NCBI RefSeq assembly: GCF_017798165.1
Contig: NZ_CP059068.1
Span: 1,426,001 to 1,490,000 of the forward strand
DNA: 64,000 nucleotides
Direction of reading: 5' to 3'
From: Rhodoferax sp. AJA081-3
Lineage (GTDB): Bacteria > Pseudomonadota > Gammaproteobacteria > Burkholderiales > Burkholderiaceae_C
In this document: in pieces, positions 25,844 through 35,952 of the stretch
Numbering within the stretch: the stretch's first letter is position 1
Layout: each line of letters starts with the position of its first letter
Position numbers and translations under genes: made by a program
Notes under the pieces: model-generated
Databases searched by the model: none
What the model was told of the DNA's origin: nothing
The model's input: the letters and a program-made list of their open reading frames with translations, nothing else

Positions 25844-28561
25844 GTGAACCAAGGGGTGCGTAAACGGTTTACGGCATACTTGCGGGCAGTGAGCCATCTT
25901 TCCGACTTTCCTGCCCTTGTGCCTGCCGTGGCCGACCCCGCCCAGACCGCGCTAGACCACGCCCTGGCGTCTGAAAACGCCGCACTGGGCCACTTCGACG
26001 AGCTGCGCGCGCGCGCGTCCGACGCAACACCCCCTCCCGACGATGCTACACAATCGATAGCAGAACAGTCAGCTATCTCGGGGGCTTGGCGCCAATTCTT
26101 TGAACACACCCAGTCCGACGGCCTGGGTGACATGCACCTGCGCACGGAGACACTGGCGCGCCAGATACGCGACAACGGCGTCACCTACAACGTGTATGCC
26201 GACACCGACGGTCCCCAGCGCCCCTGGTCGCTGGGCCTGTTCCCACTGATCATTTCGCCCGACAACTGGCAACACCTTGAGGTGGGCATCACGCAGCGCA
26301 TGCGCCTGCTCGACCGGGTGATGGCCGATGTGTACGGCCCACAAGACCTGCTGGCCCAGGGCCTGATACCGCCGGCGCTGGTGCAGGGCCACCCCGGTTA
26401 TCTGCGCGCCATGCATGGCGTCAAGCCGGTGGGCGGCTCGCACCTGCATGTGGCCGCGTTCGATTTGGCCCGCGGGCCGGACGGCAACTGGTGGGTGGTG
26501 TCACAGCGCACCCAAGCCCCCTCGGGCCTGGGTTACCTGATGGAAAACCGGCTGGCCATCTCGCGCCTGTTCCCACAAGCCTTTGAGCACCTGCAGGTGC
26601 AGCGCCTGGCCGGTACCTACCGCGCGCTGATCGACAGCATGAAGGCCATGAGCCCGGCCGGGCAGGACGCCCACATCGCGCTGCTGACACCCGGGCCCTA
26701 CAACGAGACCTATTTTGAACACGCCTACCTGGCCCGTTACCTGGGGCTGACGCTGGTCGAGGGCAATGACCTGATCGTGCGGGACCAGCGCCTGTTCCTC
26801 AAGACCCTGCGCGGTCTGGTGCCGGTGCATGGCCTGCTCAAGCGGCTGGACGACCAGTTCATGGACCCGCTGGAATTACGCTCCGACTCCACGCTGGGTG
26901 TGCCGGGTCTGCTGCAGGTGATTCGTGCTGGCAATGTGCTGGTGGCCAATGCGCCGGGCTCTGCCTTTCTGGAGTCGCCCGCGCTGCTGGGTTTTATGCC
27001 CGCCCTGTCCAAACACCTGCTGGGTGAAGAGCTGCTGCTGCCCGCCCTGCCCACCTGGTGGTGCGGCGAACGCTCGGCCATGGAGGCCGTGTTGCCGCGC
27101 CTGCATGCCTGCGCCATCAAACCCACCTACCCCGGCTCGGCCGTGCATGGCAATTTTGATGCGGTGCTGGGGCGCAAACTGAGTGAGCGCGAGTTGGCCG
27201 AATGGGCGGGCCGCATTGCCCTGCAGCCCGACGACCACACGGTGCAAGACTACATGCCGCTGTCGCAAATGCCCACCTGGCACAAACGTGCTGCAGGGGA
27301 TGCCGCGGGAGAGACGGCAGGTGGTGGCATAGTGCCCCGCTCGGTCATGCTGCGGGTGTTTGCCGTGTCGCAAGGCGCCCAATCCTGGTGTGTGTTACCC
27401 GGCGGCTTGGCCCGCGTGTCTGGCGATACCAGTGTGGACGTGGCCTCCATGCAGCATGGGGGCAGCAGTGCCGATGTCTGGGTCATGACCCACGGCGCCG
27501 TGGACAAGACCACGCTGCTGCACCCGCCGCTGACCCCCGCCGTGTTGACCCAGCGCACCCGCCAGGTCACCAGCCGCGCGGCCGAAAACCTATTCTGGCT
27601 GGGCCGCTACACCGAGCGCGCCGAAAACTCCGTGCGCCTGGCACGCCTCACGCTGGAGAGCCTGGCCGGTGAAGACCAGTCATCCCCCACCCTCTTGAGC
27701 TGGTTGGGCCAAATGGCGTTGAACAACAACCTGGTGCTGGCCGGTGTGCCCGCCCTGACACCGGCGCCCCATGTGCGCCGTGTGTTTGAACGCTCGCTGA
27801 TCGCCAGCCTGGGCAGCAGCAAACAGGCCACCAGTGTGGGCTACAACCTGCGCGCCGTGCGCCTGGCCGGTGCCGCGGTGCGCGAGCGCCTGTCGCAAGA
27901 GCACTGGAGCCTGATGCAGCGCACCGAAGACGCCTTCTTCCAGAGCTGTGCCCACACCCCCACCGGGGCCGATTACTCTGCCCTGCATGCACTGACCGCG
28001 CTCAAACGCGCCAGCGACCACCTGGCCGCCATCACCGGCCTGCAGACCGACCGCATGACCCGCGACGACGGCTGGCGCCTGCTCAGCATTGGCCGCCATG
28101 TGGAGCGGCTGGGCTTTTTGTCGCACGCGCTGGCCACCGGTTTTGCGCATGGCGCCGTGCACCACGATGGCGGTTTTGAGGCCATGGTGGCGCTGTTTGA
28201 CAGCACCATCACCTTCCACGGCCAGTACCAGCAAAGCCACGACATTGCGCCACTGGTAGACCTGCTGGTGCTGGACCGCGACAACCCCCGCGCACTGGCC
28301 TGGGTGGCGCACACGCTGCGCGGGCGCCTGGCCAAGCTAGCCGGCAGCGCGCCGGACCAGTTGGGCCTGCTGTCGCACAGCGTGCCCGACCCACGCCAGT
28401 GGCAGCTGGAAACACTGTGCGAAGCAGGCGCCGATAACGCATACACCAGCCTGACCGACCTGCTGCTGGGCTGTGGCGAGGCGGCCTACCAGGTGTCCGA
28501 AGAAATCAGTGCCACCTATTTCACCCACTCCGGCGAAGCCGGGCAAAGCCTGGGTGCTTAG
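25844..28561 (+). CDS. Fused circularly permuted ATP-grasp / alpha-E protein, locus 2
   Basis: The protein has 905 residues if it begins at the GTG at 25844; GTG 25889 is an alternative and no early ATG exists. An N-terminal linker (to about residue 85) is followed by the ATP-grasp region with YLMENRLAISRLFPQ, LLTPGPYNETYFEHAYLARY and AIKPTYPGSAVHGNFDAVLG. The alpha-E domain starts near residue 576 (SRAAENLFWLGRYTERAEN). It joins in one chain what locus 1 encodes as two genes, supporting direct interaction of the two domains. A dispersed repeat (26044-26095) encodes part of the N-terminal linker. The transglutaminase gene follows 17 bases later. Confidence 0.9.
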   Translation: MNQGVRKRFTAYLRAVSHLSDFPALVPAVADPAQTALDHALASENAALGHFDELRARASDATPPPDDATQSIAEQSAISGAWRQFFEHTQSDGLGDMHLRTETLARQIRDNGVTYNVYADTDGPQRPWSLGLFPLIISPDNWQHLEVGITQRMRLLDRVMADVYGPQDLLAQGLIPPALVQGHPGYLRAMHGVKPVGGSHLHVAAFDLARGPDGNWWVVSQRTQAPSGLGYLMENRLAISRLFPQAFEHLQVQRLAGTYRALIDSMKAMSPAGQDAHIALLTPGPYNETYFEHAYLARYLGLTLVEGNDLIVRDQRLFLKTLRGLVPVHGLLKRLDDQFMDPLELRSDSTLGVPGLLQVIRAGNVLVANAPGSAFLESPALLGFMPALSKHLLGEELLLPALPTWWCGERSAMEAVLPRLHACAIKPTYPGSAVHGNFDAVLGRKLSERELAEWAGRIALQPDDHTVQDYMPLSQMPTWHKRAAGDAAGETAGGGIVPRSVMLRVFAVSQGAQSWCVLPGGLARVSGDTSVDVASMQHGGSSADVWVMTHGAVDKTTLLHPPLTPAVLTQRTRQVTSRAAENLFWLGRYTERAENSVRLARLTLESLAGEDQSSPTLLSWLGQMALNNNLVLAGVPALTPAPHVRRVFERSLIASLGSSKQATSVGYNLRAVRLAGAAVRERLSQEHWSLMQRTEDAFFQSCAHTPTGADYSALHALTALKRASDHLAAITGLQTDRMTRDDGWRLLSIGRHVERLGFLSHALATGFAHGAVHHDGGFEAMVALFDSTITFHGQYQQSHDIAPLVDLLVLDRDNPRALAWVAHTLRGRLAKLAGSAPDQLGLLSHSVPDPRQWQLETLCEAGADNAYTSLTDLLLGCGEAAYQVSEEISATYFTHSGEAGQSLGA
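26044..26095 (+). repeat. Dispersed GGGGGCT repeat in the fused ligase gene
   Basis: GCTACACAATCGATAGC, spacer, CTATCTCGGGGGCTTGGCG. One base of the CTAG end is changed to CTTG. It is in the Gly-Ala frame and encodes QSIAEQSAISGAWRQ. Confidence 0.65.
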
Positions 28562-28578
28562 CGCAAGAGGGTTTGGCC

Positions 28579-29556
28579 ATGCAATTGCACATCACCCACG
28601 AGACCTGTTACGACTACACGCCGGCGGTGAACATTGCGCAGCACATGGCCTACCTGCGGCCGCTGAACACGGCCAACCAACAGGTGCTGAGCCACACCCT
28701 ATCCATCACGCCCGAGCCCACCCAACAGACCGCGACGCTGGATGTGTATGGCAACACCCGGGCATTTTTCTCGCTGCAGACCGCCCACACCCAGCTCCAC
28801 GTAGTGGCCCGCAGCCTGGTGGCCACCCAGGCACCCGACCTGTGGGACAACACGGTGCGGTGGGAGCAGGTGCGTGAACGTTTTCGCTACTGCGCCAAGA
28901 ACCCGTTTGATGCCGCGGCCGATTTTGTGTTTGCGTCGCCCTATGTGCCACGCCATGCGGATTTTGCAGACTATGCCCGCCCCAGCTTCAGCGCGCAGCC
29001 CACGCTGCTGCTGGCCGCGCGCGACCTGATGCAACGCATCTACCACGACTTCACCTACGAGAGCCACAGCACCGAGATCAACACCCCGGCACGCGAGGCC
29101 CTGGCCCAGCGCACCGGTGTGTGCCAGGACTTTGCCCACATCATGATTGCCTGCCTGCGCGCCTACGGTGTGCCGGCGCGGTATGTCAGCGGTTACCTGC
29201 TGACCCACCCCGCGCCCGGCCAACCCCGCCTGGTGGGCAGTGATGCATCCCACGCCTGGGTCTCGGTCTACCTGCCCGATGCAGAAGACGGCGCCGTGGG
29301 CGGCCGCTGGTGCGACTTTGACCCCACCAACAACCGCGACGGCTGGGGCAACCCAGGTGAAGACTACGTGACGCTGGCCCTGGGCCGCGACTATGCCGAC
29401 GTGTCCCCGCTGCGCGGTGTCATCCACGGCGGCGCCAACCACCGGCTGCGGGTGGCCGTGACGGTGGAACCCGTGGAGCGCGAGGCATGGACGGGCCAAA
29501 GCCAGAACCAAAGCCAGGGGCAGAATCAGTCACAATCTCAGTCCCAGACCCTGTAG
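28579..29556 (+). CDS. Transglutaminase-like protein (COG1305), locus 2, second copy
   Basis: The product is 325 residues from the ATG at 28579, preceded by AGAGG. It begins MQLHITHETCYDYTPAVNIA, the Bact_transglu_N domain. The triad is Cys in RTGVCQDFAHIMIACL, His in SDASHAWVSVYL and Asp in WCDFDPTNN. It is the last gene of the locus 2 operon. The C-terminus is a Gln/Asn/Ser repeat (GQSQNQSQGQNQSQSQ), similar in kind to the tail of the locus 1 ATP-grasp protein. Confidence 0.92.
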   Translation: MQLHITHETCYDYTPAVNIAQHMAYLRPLNTANQQVLSHTLSITPEPTQQTATLDVYGNTRAFFSLQTAHTQLHVVARSLVATQAPDLWDNTVRWEQVRERFRYCAKNPFDAAADFVFASPYVPRHADFADYARPSFSAQPTLLLAARDLMQRIYHDFTYESHSTEINTPAREALAQRTGVCQDFAHIMIACLRAYGVPARYVSGYLLTHPAPGQPRLVGSDASHAWVSVYLPDAEDGAVGGRWCDFDPTNNRDGWGNPGEDYVTLALGRDYADVSPLRGVIHGGANHRLRVAVTVEPVEREAWTGQSQNQSQGQNQSQSQSQTL

Positions 29557-29560
29557 GATG

Positions 29561-29616
29561 GATTTTTGCTACTATTTACATAGCACTACAACCATATTAC
29601 ACGGGGGCTAAAGGCA
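29561..29616 (+). repeat. Dispersed GGGGGCTA repeat, intergenic copy
   Basis: TTTTTGCTACTATTTACATA, GCACTACAACC, spacer, CACGGGGGCTAAAGGCA. It lies between the transglutaminase and RidA genes, close upstream of the RidA ribosome-binding site. Confidence 0.75.
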
Positions 29617-29651
29617 CTTTTTACCAACAACCACCCCGCCAAGAGGCCACC

Positions 29652-30107
29652 ATGAACATTTACGACACCCTCACCAGCCTGAACATCACCCTGCCCCCTG
29701 TGGCGATTCCCGCTGCGGCCTATGTGCCCTTTATGCAAACCGGCAACCTGGTCTTCTTGAGCGGCCACATTGCCAAGAAAGATGGCAAACCCTGGGTCGG
29801 CCAGCTGGGCAAAAACATGGAAACCGAAGAAGGCAAGGCCGCGGCCCGCGCCGTTGCCATCGACCTGATGGGCACCCTGCACGCCGCCGTGGGCGACCTG
29901 AACAAGGTCAAACGCATCGTCAAGCTGATGTCCCTGGTCAACTCCACCGGCGACTTCACCGAGCAGCACCTGGTCACCAACGGCGCCAGCGAGCTGTTGG
30001 GCCAGGTCTTTGGCGACAAGGGCGCCCATGCACGCAGCGCCTTTGGTGTGGCCCAGATCCCCCTGGGTGCCTGTGTGGAAATCGAATTGATCGCCGAACT
30101 GGCCTGA
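29652..30107 (+). CDS. RidA family (YjgF/YER057c/UK114) protein
   Basis: The product is 151 residues with GNLVFLSGHIAKKDGKPWVG and the C-terminal FGVAQIPLGACVEIELIAEL. It belongs to the longer RidA subfamily typified by YjgH/TdcF-like members of about 150 residues. Canonical RidA hydrolyses reactive enamine/imine intermediates such as 2-aminoacrylate; here the catalytic Arg region reads GVAQIPLG, without the RxxVxVxxLP arginine of RidA proper, so deaminase activity is doubtful. Confidence 0.85.
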   Translation: MNIYDTLTSLNITLPPVAIPAAAYVPFMQTGNLVFLSGHIAKKDGKPWVGQLGKNMETEEGKAAARAVAIDLMGTLHAAVGDLNKVKRIVKLMSLVNSTGDFTEQHLVTNGASELLGQVFGDKGAHARSAFGVAQIPLGACVEIELIAELA

Positions 30108-30200
30108 TTGGGGCGCCGGCTGCCGCCTGCGCGACGGCCGGTGCCACAGGACCGCCACACGGTCATTTCTTTCTGTAGCTGAAACTGGCACACTGCAGCC

Positions 30201-32087
30201 ATGCTTGTGAAATGTCTCGCTTTGCTGCTCTGTGCGCTGGCGCTGGCATTTGCACCGCCCGCGGGCGCGGCCACCAGCCCCAGCTTCCCGGTTTTTGAAC
30301 TGGATGCAGACGGCCCCCAGCGCCTGGAGATCGGCACCCGCATGGGTGTGCTGGTCGACAGCAGCCGCGCGCTGACACTCCAGCAGGCCCGCACCCAGGC
30401 TAATGGCTGGCAGACCATCACACGCCAATCCCCCAATTTCGGATTTACGCAAGACGGCTACTGGTTCCGCTTCCAGTTGCACAACCGCAGTGCCAAGGTG
30501 CTGCCGCGGTTCCTGGAGCTGCCCATACCGTTTCTGGACGATGTACGCCTCTACCATTTAGTGGGCGACGCAGTGCAGACCCAGTACAGCCTAGGCGACG
30601 AACAACCCTTCGCCCAGCGGGCGGTGCGCCACCGCAACTTTGTCATGCCGCTGCAACTGGCGCCCGGCAACAACGAGATTTACCTGCGCCTGGTTTCCAG
30701 CGGCACCATAGAGGCGCCGCTGCGGGTTTGGGACCCGGTGTTTTTCCACGCCGCCAGCAACGACGAGAACCTGGCGCAGGGTGCGGTGATCGGCATTCTG
30801 CTGATCATGGTGGTCTACAACCTGTTTGTTTTTGCCTCCACCCGCGACATCAACTACCTGTTTTATGTCTGCTTTGTGGCCAGCTACATGCTGTTCCACC
30901 TGACGCTGACGGGCCACACCTTTGCCCACCTGTGGCCCAACGCGGTGCGTTGGAACAGTTTTGCCATTTCCACCTTTGCGGCCGGTGCGGCCATGTTCAC
31001 CTGCCTGTTTACCAACAGCTTTCTGAAGCTGCGCAGCTTCTCCCGGCCAGCGAGTTACCTGGTGTGCAGCATGATGGTGTGCAGTGCCGCGCTGCTGGTG
31101 CTGAGTTTTGTCGTGCCCTACAGCCTGAGCATACGCATCGTGGCCGCCATCACCCTGCCCATCACCATCACCGCCCTGATACTGGGCTACTGGCGCTGGT
31201 GGCGGGGAGCCCGTTTTGCGCGTTTCTACTGCCTGGCCTGGACGGCCATATTGATTGGCATCACGGTGCTCAATGCCAGCAAGTTCGGCTGGATTCCTAC
31301 CAATATCTGGACTGAAAACGCGTCGCAGATCGGCATCGTGCTGCTGGTGGTACTGCTGTCATTCACGCTGGCCGACCGCATCAACAACGACCGCACACTG
31401 CGACTGAACGCACAGGCTGTGGCGTTGGACCTGGAACGCAAGGCACGGGCCAGCCAGGCGGCCCTGATTCGCGCCAAGGAACAGGCCAACCTAGACTTGG
31501 AGCAACGGGTGTTGTCCCGCACCAATGACCTGAACGCCGCCATGGAACAGCTCAGCCAGGCCAATGCGCGGCTGCAATTGCTCTCCACCACCGACGGCCT
31601 GACCCAGATCGGCAACCGCGCCTATTTCGATGCTGCTGCCATCACCGAAATGCGGCGAGCCGAGCGGCAAAAGGGCCACCTGAGCATCATCCTGTTGGAT
31701 ATCGACCACTTCAAGGCCATCAACGACACCTTTGGCCACCCGGCGGGTGATGCCTGCCTGCGCGCGCTGGCCGACATGCTGCGCCCCCGCATCGACCGTG
31801 CGGGCGACATCCTGGCGCGTTACGGTGGTGAGGAATTTGTCATTGCACTGACGGGGGTGGATCTGGCAGGCACTGTCACCCTGGCGGAGGAACTGCGCAA
31901 AGCGACCGACCGACTGCGGGTGGAGTTTGACGGAAAACCCCTGCGTTTTACGGCCAGCTTTGGGGTGGTGTCGGTCGTTCCACAAGCCGCACTCAGCCTG
32001 GAAGACCTGGTGGCTGCGGCCGACCGCGCCTTGTACGCAGCCAAACACGACGGGCGCAACTGCGTGCGCCACGCCAGCGTCACCTGA
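30201..32087 (+). CDS. 7TMR-DISM membrane diguanylate cyclase
   Basis: The 628-residue protein has a signal peptide (MLVKCLALLLCALALAFAPP), a periplasmic 7TMR-DISMED2 beta domain (residues about 35-180), seven hydrophobic helices (about 190-400), a coiled coil and a C-terminal GGDEF domain. The active-site motif is RYGGEEF near residue 540, and the substrate segment LLDIDHFKAINDTFGHPAGD is complete, so it should make c-di-GMP. A classical RxxD inhibitory site is not evident at the usual position. It is likely a sensor of a periplasmic ligand. It converges on the chemoreceptor gene. Confidence 0.92.
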   Translation: MLVKCLALLLCALALAFAPPAGAATSPSFPVFELDADGPQRLEIGTRMGVLVDSSRALTLQQARTQANGWQTITRQSPNFGFTQDGYWFRFQLHNRSAKVLPRFLELPIPFLDDVRLYHLVGDAVQTQYSLGDEQPFAQRAVRHRNFVMPLQLAPGNNEIYLRLVSSGTIEAPLRVWDPVFFHAASNDENLAQGAVIGILLIMVVYNLFVFASTRDINYLFYVCFVASYMLFHLTLTGHTFAHLWPNAVRWNSFAISTFAAGAAMFTCLFTNSFLKLRSFSRPASYLVCSMMVCSAALLVLSFVVPYSLSIRIVAAITLPITITALILGYWRWWRGARFARFYCLAWTAILIGITVLNASKFGWIPTNIWTENASQIGIVLLVVLLSFTLADRINNDRTLRLNAQAVALDLERKARASQAALIRAKEQANLDLEQRVLSRTNDLNAAMEQLSQANARLQLLSTTDGLTQIGNRAYFDAAAITEMRRAERQKGHLSIILLDIDHFKAINDTFGHPAGDACLRALADMLRPRIDRAGDILARYGGEEFVIALTGVDLAGTVTLAEELRKATDRLRVEFDGKPLRFTASFGVVSVVPQAALSLEDLVAAADRALYAAKHDGRNCVRHASVT

Positions 32088-32107
32088 AACGCATTACTGC
32101 ATCGGCT

Positions 32108-33682
32108 TTACCGCAGCGCCAAAGCACTGTGGTGCTCGGCGGAGACCCGGAACACCGCCACAGACTCTTTCATGCGGTCGGCCTGTTCCCGCAGACTCTC
32201 TGCCGCGGCGGCGCTTTCTTCCACCAATGCGGCATTCTGCTGTGTCATCTGGTCCAGGTTGCCAATAGCAGTGTTGACCTCTGCAATGCCACTGCTTTGC
32301 GAGTGGGCGGCTTCGGTGATCTCGCTGATCACATCGGCCACACGGCGCACGGATTGCACAATCTCTTCCATGGTGGCGCCGGCATCTGTCACCAAGCGCG
32401 TGCCCGACTCCACCTTTTCCACCGAGGTATTGATCAGTCCTTTGATCTCCTTGGCCGCCTCGGCACTGCGCTGGGCCAGGCTGCGCACTTCGCTCGCCAC
32501 CACGGCAAAACCGCGGCCCTGTTCACCGGCGCGGGCGGCTTCCACAGCAGCATTGAGGGCCAGGATATTGGTCTGAAAGGCAATGCCGTCAATGACGCCA
32601 ATGATGTCCGCAATTTTTTTGCTGCTGGCATCGATCTCCTGCATGGTGGACACCACCTGGGTCACAACCGCACCACCGCGCTGCGCCACGGTGGACGCAC
32701 TGGCTGCCAATGCGCTGGCCTGGCGCGAGTTGTCGCTGCTGTGCTGCACGGTGGCTGTGAGCGCATCCATGCTGCTGGCCGTGGACTGCAGGTTGCTGGA
32801 GGTCTGCTCGGTGCGTTGGGCCAGGTCGTTGTTGCCACTGGCGATTTCGGCACTGGCCGTAGCGATGTTGTCGGTACTCAGACGCACCTGCGCCACCATA
32901 CGGCCCAGGGAGTCGTTCATCGTGGCCAGGGAGCGCAACAGCGTGCCAAATTCATCCTCACGGTGTGTGCTGATGCGTGAACTCAAATCACCCTGCGCAA
33001 TACGGGCCGCAATGTCATTGGCCTGGTCCAGAGGGTCCCGTATGGAACGCACCAGCCAAACCGTTCCGGTAGCGATCAGCACCACCACCACTACCAAACC
33101 CGCCACTATGCCCATGCTATTGGCCTGGCGGCGGCTTTCGGTGGCGGCCTGTACATCCACCACGCGCTGCTCCTGCATCTTGACCAGTTCTTTCTGCGCC
33201 GCGATGTAGCTGGCCATGGCCGGCAGGTACTGGGCGTTGAGGATTTGCATGGCCTCGTCGGCTTTGCCTTCACTACGGGCACCGCGAGCCTTTTCACGCA
33301 GACTGATCACCAGCTTTCGCAAGTCGGCAATTTTTTGCAGTTGAGTCTTGTCCGCATCGGTCAGGGGCAGGCTTTCCAACTGCTTTTGCATGAGCGATAT
33401 TTCATCGCTGGTGGCGTTGACCGGGCCTTTGAAGGCCTCGGCAACCGCAGGCTCGGTGCTGATAATGATGGCGTGGTTGCGGGCGGCATTGGTCTCTGTC
33501 AAACCATTCCAGCGGGTGGCCACCTGCACCATCTGCAAAGCCACCAGTTGCTGGGCGCGCCCTTCGCCCAAAATGGCCGAACTGCGTGCCAGCCCTATGC
33601 CCGCTATACCCACCAAAAGACCCAATACCAGGATGATGAAGACCCACAACTTGGTGGCAATCTTGAGACGGTTGAGGCCCAT
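32108..33682 (-). CDS. Methyl-accepting chemotaxis protein
   Basis: The product is 524 residues from the ATG at 33682, which has AGGAG at good spacing; the 72 residues upstream are not protein-like. The order is TM1 (about 10-32), a periplasmic four-helix-bundle domain, TM2 (about 190-212), HAMP and a long MA signalling helix pair with the hairpin tip [20 protein letters not shown], the highly conserved CheA/CheW contact. Ligand unknown. No che genes are nearby, so it works with a chemotaxis system encoded elsewhere. Confidence 0.95.
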   Translation of the reverse strand: MGLNRLKIATKLWVFIILVLGLLVGIAGIGLARSSAILGEGRAQQLVALQMVQVATRWNGLTETNAARNHAIIISTEPAVAEAFKGPVNATSDEISLMQKQLESLPLTDADKTQLQKIADLRKLVISLREKARGARSEGKADEAMQILNAQYLPAMASYIAAQKELVKMQEQRVVDVQAATESRRQANSMGIVAGLVVVVVLIATGTVWLVRSIRDPLDQANDIAARIAQGDLSSRISTHREDEFGTLLRSLATMNDSLGRMVAQVRLSTDNIATASAEIASGNNDLAQRTEQTSSNLQSTASSMDALTATVQHSSDNSRQASALAASASTVAQRGGAVVTQVVSTMQEIDASSKKIADIIGVIDGIAFQTNILALNAAVEAARAGEQGRGFAVVASEVRSLAQRSAEAAKEIKGLINTSVEKVESGTRLVTDAGATMEEIVQSVRRVADVISEITEAAHSQSSGIAEVNTAIGNLDQMTQQNAALVEESAAAAESLREQADRMKESVAVFRVSAEHHSALALR

Positions 33683-33789
33683 GGTGAATGTGCTCCTGTT
33701 GTAGTTACCGACCACGCGTGTACAGCCTGTTACAGAATAGCACCATAGTCGTGCAAGGTCCAATGCCGCCCCGGCAGGCGTATCCCACT

Positions 33790-34257
33790 TCAGGGCATGC
33801 GTGTAATGTCTTGCGCCATAGTGGTGCGCAGTTGGGCGGCGGAAACATGGTGTGGAGCGATCTCGGCCAATGGCAACAATACAAAGGCCCGCTGCCACAT
33901 GCGGGGGTGGGGAATGTCCAGCGCCGCGCTCGATACCTGCGCGTCGCCATACAACAGGATGTCCAGGTCCAGCGTACGCGGCGCGTTGCGGTAGGGCCGC
34001 TCCCGGCCTGCTGCCGCCTCAATGCCCTGCAGACAAAGCAACAGGGCAGGTGCGGTCAGCGTGGTGTCGACGGCAACAACAGCATTGGTGTAGTCGGGCC
34101 CACTGGAATCGATAGGCGCCGTGCGGTAGTACGAAGACCGGGCCGTGACGGTGATGCCGGGGTGTGCGTCGAGTAGCTGCACTGCTTGCTCTAGGGCAGT
34201 CGCCGGGTCACCCAAATTGGCACCTAAGCCTAGATAGGCGGTGACGGGTTCACGCAT
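33790..34257 (-). CDS. folK: 2-amino-4-hydroxy-6-hydroxymethyldihydropteridine diphosphokinase
   Basis: The 155-residue protein has the HPPK signatures [22 protein letters not shown] and [16 protein letters not shown], the last holding the magnesium-binding Asp pair. It transfers pyrophosphate from ATP to the pterin in folate synthesis. It follows pcnB by 11 bases, a gene order common in Burkholderiales and other proteobacteria. Confidence 0.95.
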   Translation of the reverse strand: MREPVTAYLGLGANLGDPATALEQAVQLLDAHPGITVTARSSYYRTAPIDSSGPDYTNAVVAVDTTLTAPALLLCLQGIEAAAGRERPYRNAPRTLDLDILLYGDAQVSSAALDIPHPRMWQRAFVLLPLAEIAPHHVSAAQLRTTMAQDITRMP

Positions 34258-34268
34258 GGGCGACCCGT

Positions 34269-35885
34269 TTAGTTGCCGGAGTCGCCCCCGCCTCCAGCAT
34301 CCGCATTGCCACCTGCCCCCTTGGCCGCACCGGTGCGACGGCGGCGGCGGCGTTTGCGCGGGGCACCGGCGTCACCTTCGCCAGGGGCTGCGGTAAATTC
34401 TGCGGGGCCTCGCGCGGCGGGCGGCACGGCACCTGCCTGGCCCGGCGCGCCCTCGCCCATTGGTGCGTCCGCCCGCGGCACACGCGCCACACGGGGCGCA
34501 CGCTGGCGCTTTTGTTGTTCTTCACGCACCTGGTCCACCAGGTCCTGGCGCAGGTTGTCGTCGGCCATGCTGAACTCTTGCCACCAGTCGGCCAATACTT
34601 CTTCCACCTCGCCAATGTCGGAGCGCAGGCGCATAAAGTCGAACGCGGCACGGAAACGCGGCTGGTCCACCATACCAAAGGGCGTGCTGCCCACACGCTT
34701 CTCAAAGCGCGGCTGCATGACCCAGATCTCACGCATGTCACCGGCCAGCTTGCCTCCGCCGGATACATCACCAATACGGGAATGGAAGACTTCATCAATC
34801 GCGTCCATCAGCGCCGGATGTGAATGTTGGCGTTGCTCCAGACGACGGTTCCAGCCATCACGCACATCGGCCCACAACACGCAGGCCAGCAGGAAGCTGG
34901 GTGCTACCGGTTTGCCTTCGCCCACGCGGCGGTCGGTGTCTTTCAGCGCGGCGTTGACAAAGGGCTGCTCGGCACGCTCCACCACCACATCCAGCAGCGG
35001 ATAGATGCCGCGGGCCATGCCCAGCTTCTTCAACTGCTCGATGGATGCCAGCGAATGCCCGGTCTGCAGCAATTTGAGCATTTCGTCAAACAGGCGGCTC
35101 TGCGGCACATCGGCCAGCAGTTCCTGCGACTTGACCAGCGGTGCCGCTGTTTTGCTCTCCAACGCAAAACCCAGCGGGCTCAGCTTGGCGGCAAACCGCA
35201 CGGCGCGGATGATGCGCACCGGGTCTTCGCGGTAACGGGTGGCCGGGTCACCGATCATGCGGATGACGCGGTTCTTCACATCCTTGAAACCATTGTGGTA
35301 GTCCACCACGATCTGCGTCTGCGGGTCGTAGTACATGGCGTTGATGGTGAAGTCGCGGCGCACGGCGTCTTCTTCCTGCGGGCCCCAGACGTTGTCGCGC
35401 AACACACGGCCGGTGGAATCCACAGCGTGTTTCATGCCGGCCAGTTCGCTGCGGCTGGTTTTTTCATTGCCGGCCACCTGTTCGGCGGCGGCGTTGTCCA
35501 GGTAGGCGCGGAAGGTGGAGACTTCAATCACCTCGTGCTCACGCCCGCGGCCATACACCACGTGGACGATGCGAAAACGCCGGCCAATGATGAAGGCGCG
35601 GCGGAACAGGCCCTTGACCTGCTCGGGCGTGGCGTTGGTGGCCACGTCAAAGTCCTTGGGCCGCAGGCCGACCAACAAATCGCGCACCGCGCCGCCGACC
35701 ACATAGGCTTCAAAACCCGCATCCTGCAGGGTGCGCACCACGTTGATGGCCCGTTCGTCGACCAGGTTGGGGTCAATGCCATGGGTTGCTACCGGCACAT
35801 CCACCCGTTTGCCAAATTTGGCCTTCTTGCTGGCCGCGCCGCTGGAGGTTTTGCCCAGCAATTTATCGATAAATTTTTTGATCAT
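34269..35885 (-). CDS. pcnB: Poly(A) polymerase I
   Basis: The 538-residue protein has the class II nucleotidyltransferase signature GGAVRDLLVGLRPKDFDVAT, the RRDFTINAMYYDP segment and RFAAKLSPLGFALE, as in bacterial PcnB rather than CCA-adding enzymes. The basic C-terminal tail (APRKRRRRRRTG) is also typical. It adds 3-prime poly(A) tails that promote RNA decay. PcnB genes often use rare start codons elsewhere; here an ATG at 35885 (MIKKFIDKLLG) is used. It sits in the leftward cluster hda-HAD-pcnB-folK. Confidence 0.94.
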   Translation of the reverse strand: MIKKFIDKLLGKTSSGAASKKAKFGKRVDVPVATHGIDPNLVDERAINVVRTLQDAGFEAYVVGGAVRDLLVGLRPKDFDVATNATPEQVKGLFRRAFIIGRRFRIVHVVYGRGREHEVIEVSTFRAYLDNAAAEQVAGNEKTSRSELAGMKHAVDSTGRVLRDNVWGPQEEDAVRRDFTINAMYYDPQTQIVVDYHNGFKDVKNRVIRMIGDPATRYREDPVRIIRAVRFAAKLSPLGFALESKTAAPLVKSQELLADVPQSRLFDEMLKLLQTGHSLASIEQLKKLGMARGIYPLLDVVVERAEQPFVNAALKDTDRRVGEGKPVAPSFLLACVLWADVRDGWNRRLEQRQHSHPALMDAIDEVFHSRIGDVSGGGKLAGDMREIWVMQPRFEKRVGSTPFGMVDQPRFRAAFDFMRLRSDIGEVEEVLADWWQEFSMADDNLRQDLVDQVREEQQKRQRAPRVARVPRADAPMGEGAPGQAGAVPPAARGPAEFTAAPGEGDAGAPRKRRRRRRTGAAKGAGGNADAGGGGDSGN

Positions 35886-35952
35886 TCTTTTCTCATGCAG
35901 AACGGTTTGCCGTTCTTTCCATGGCGGGCTGGCGCCCGCCCTTCTCTCTCAG

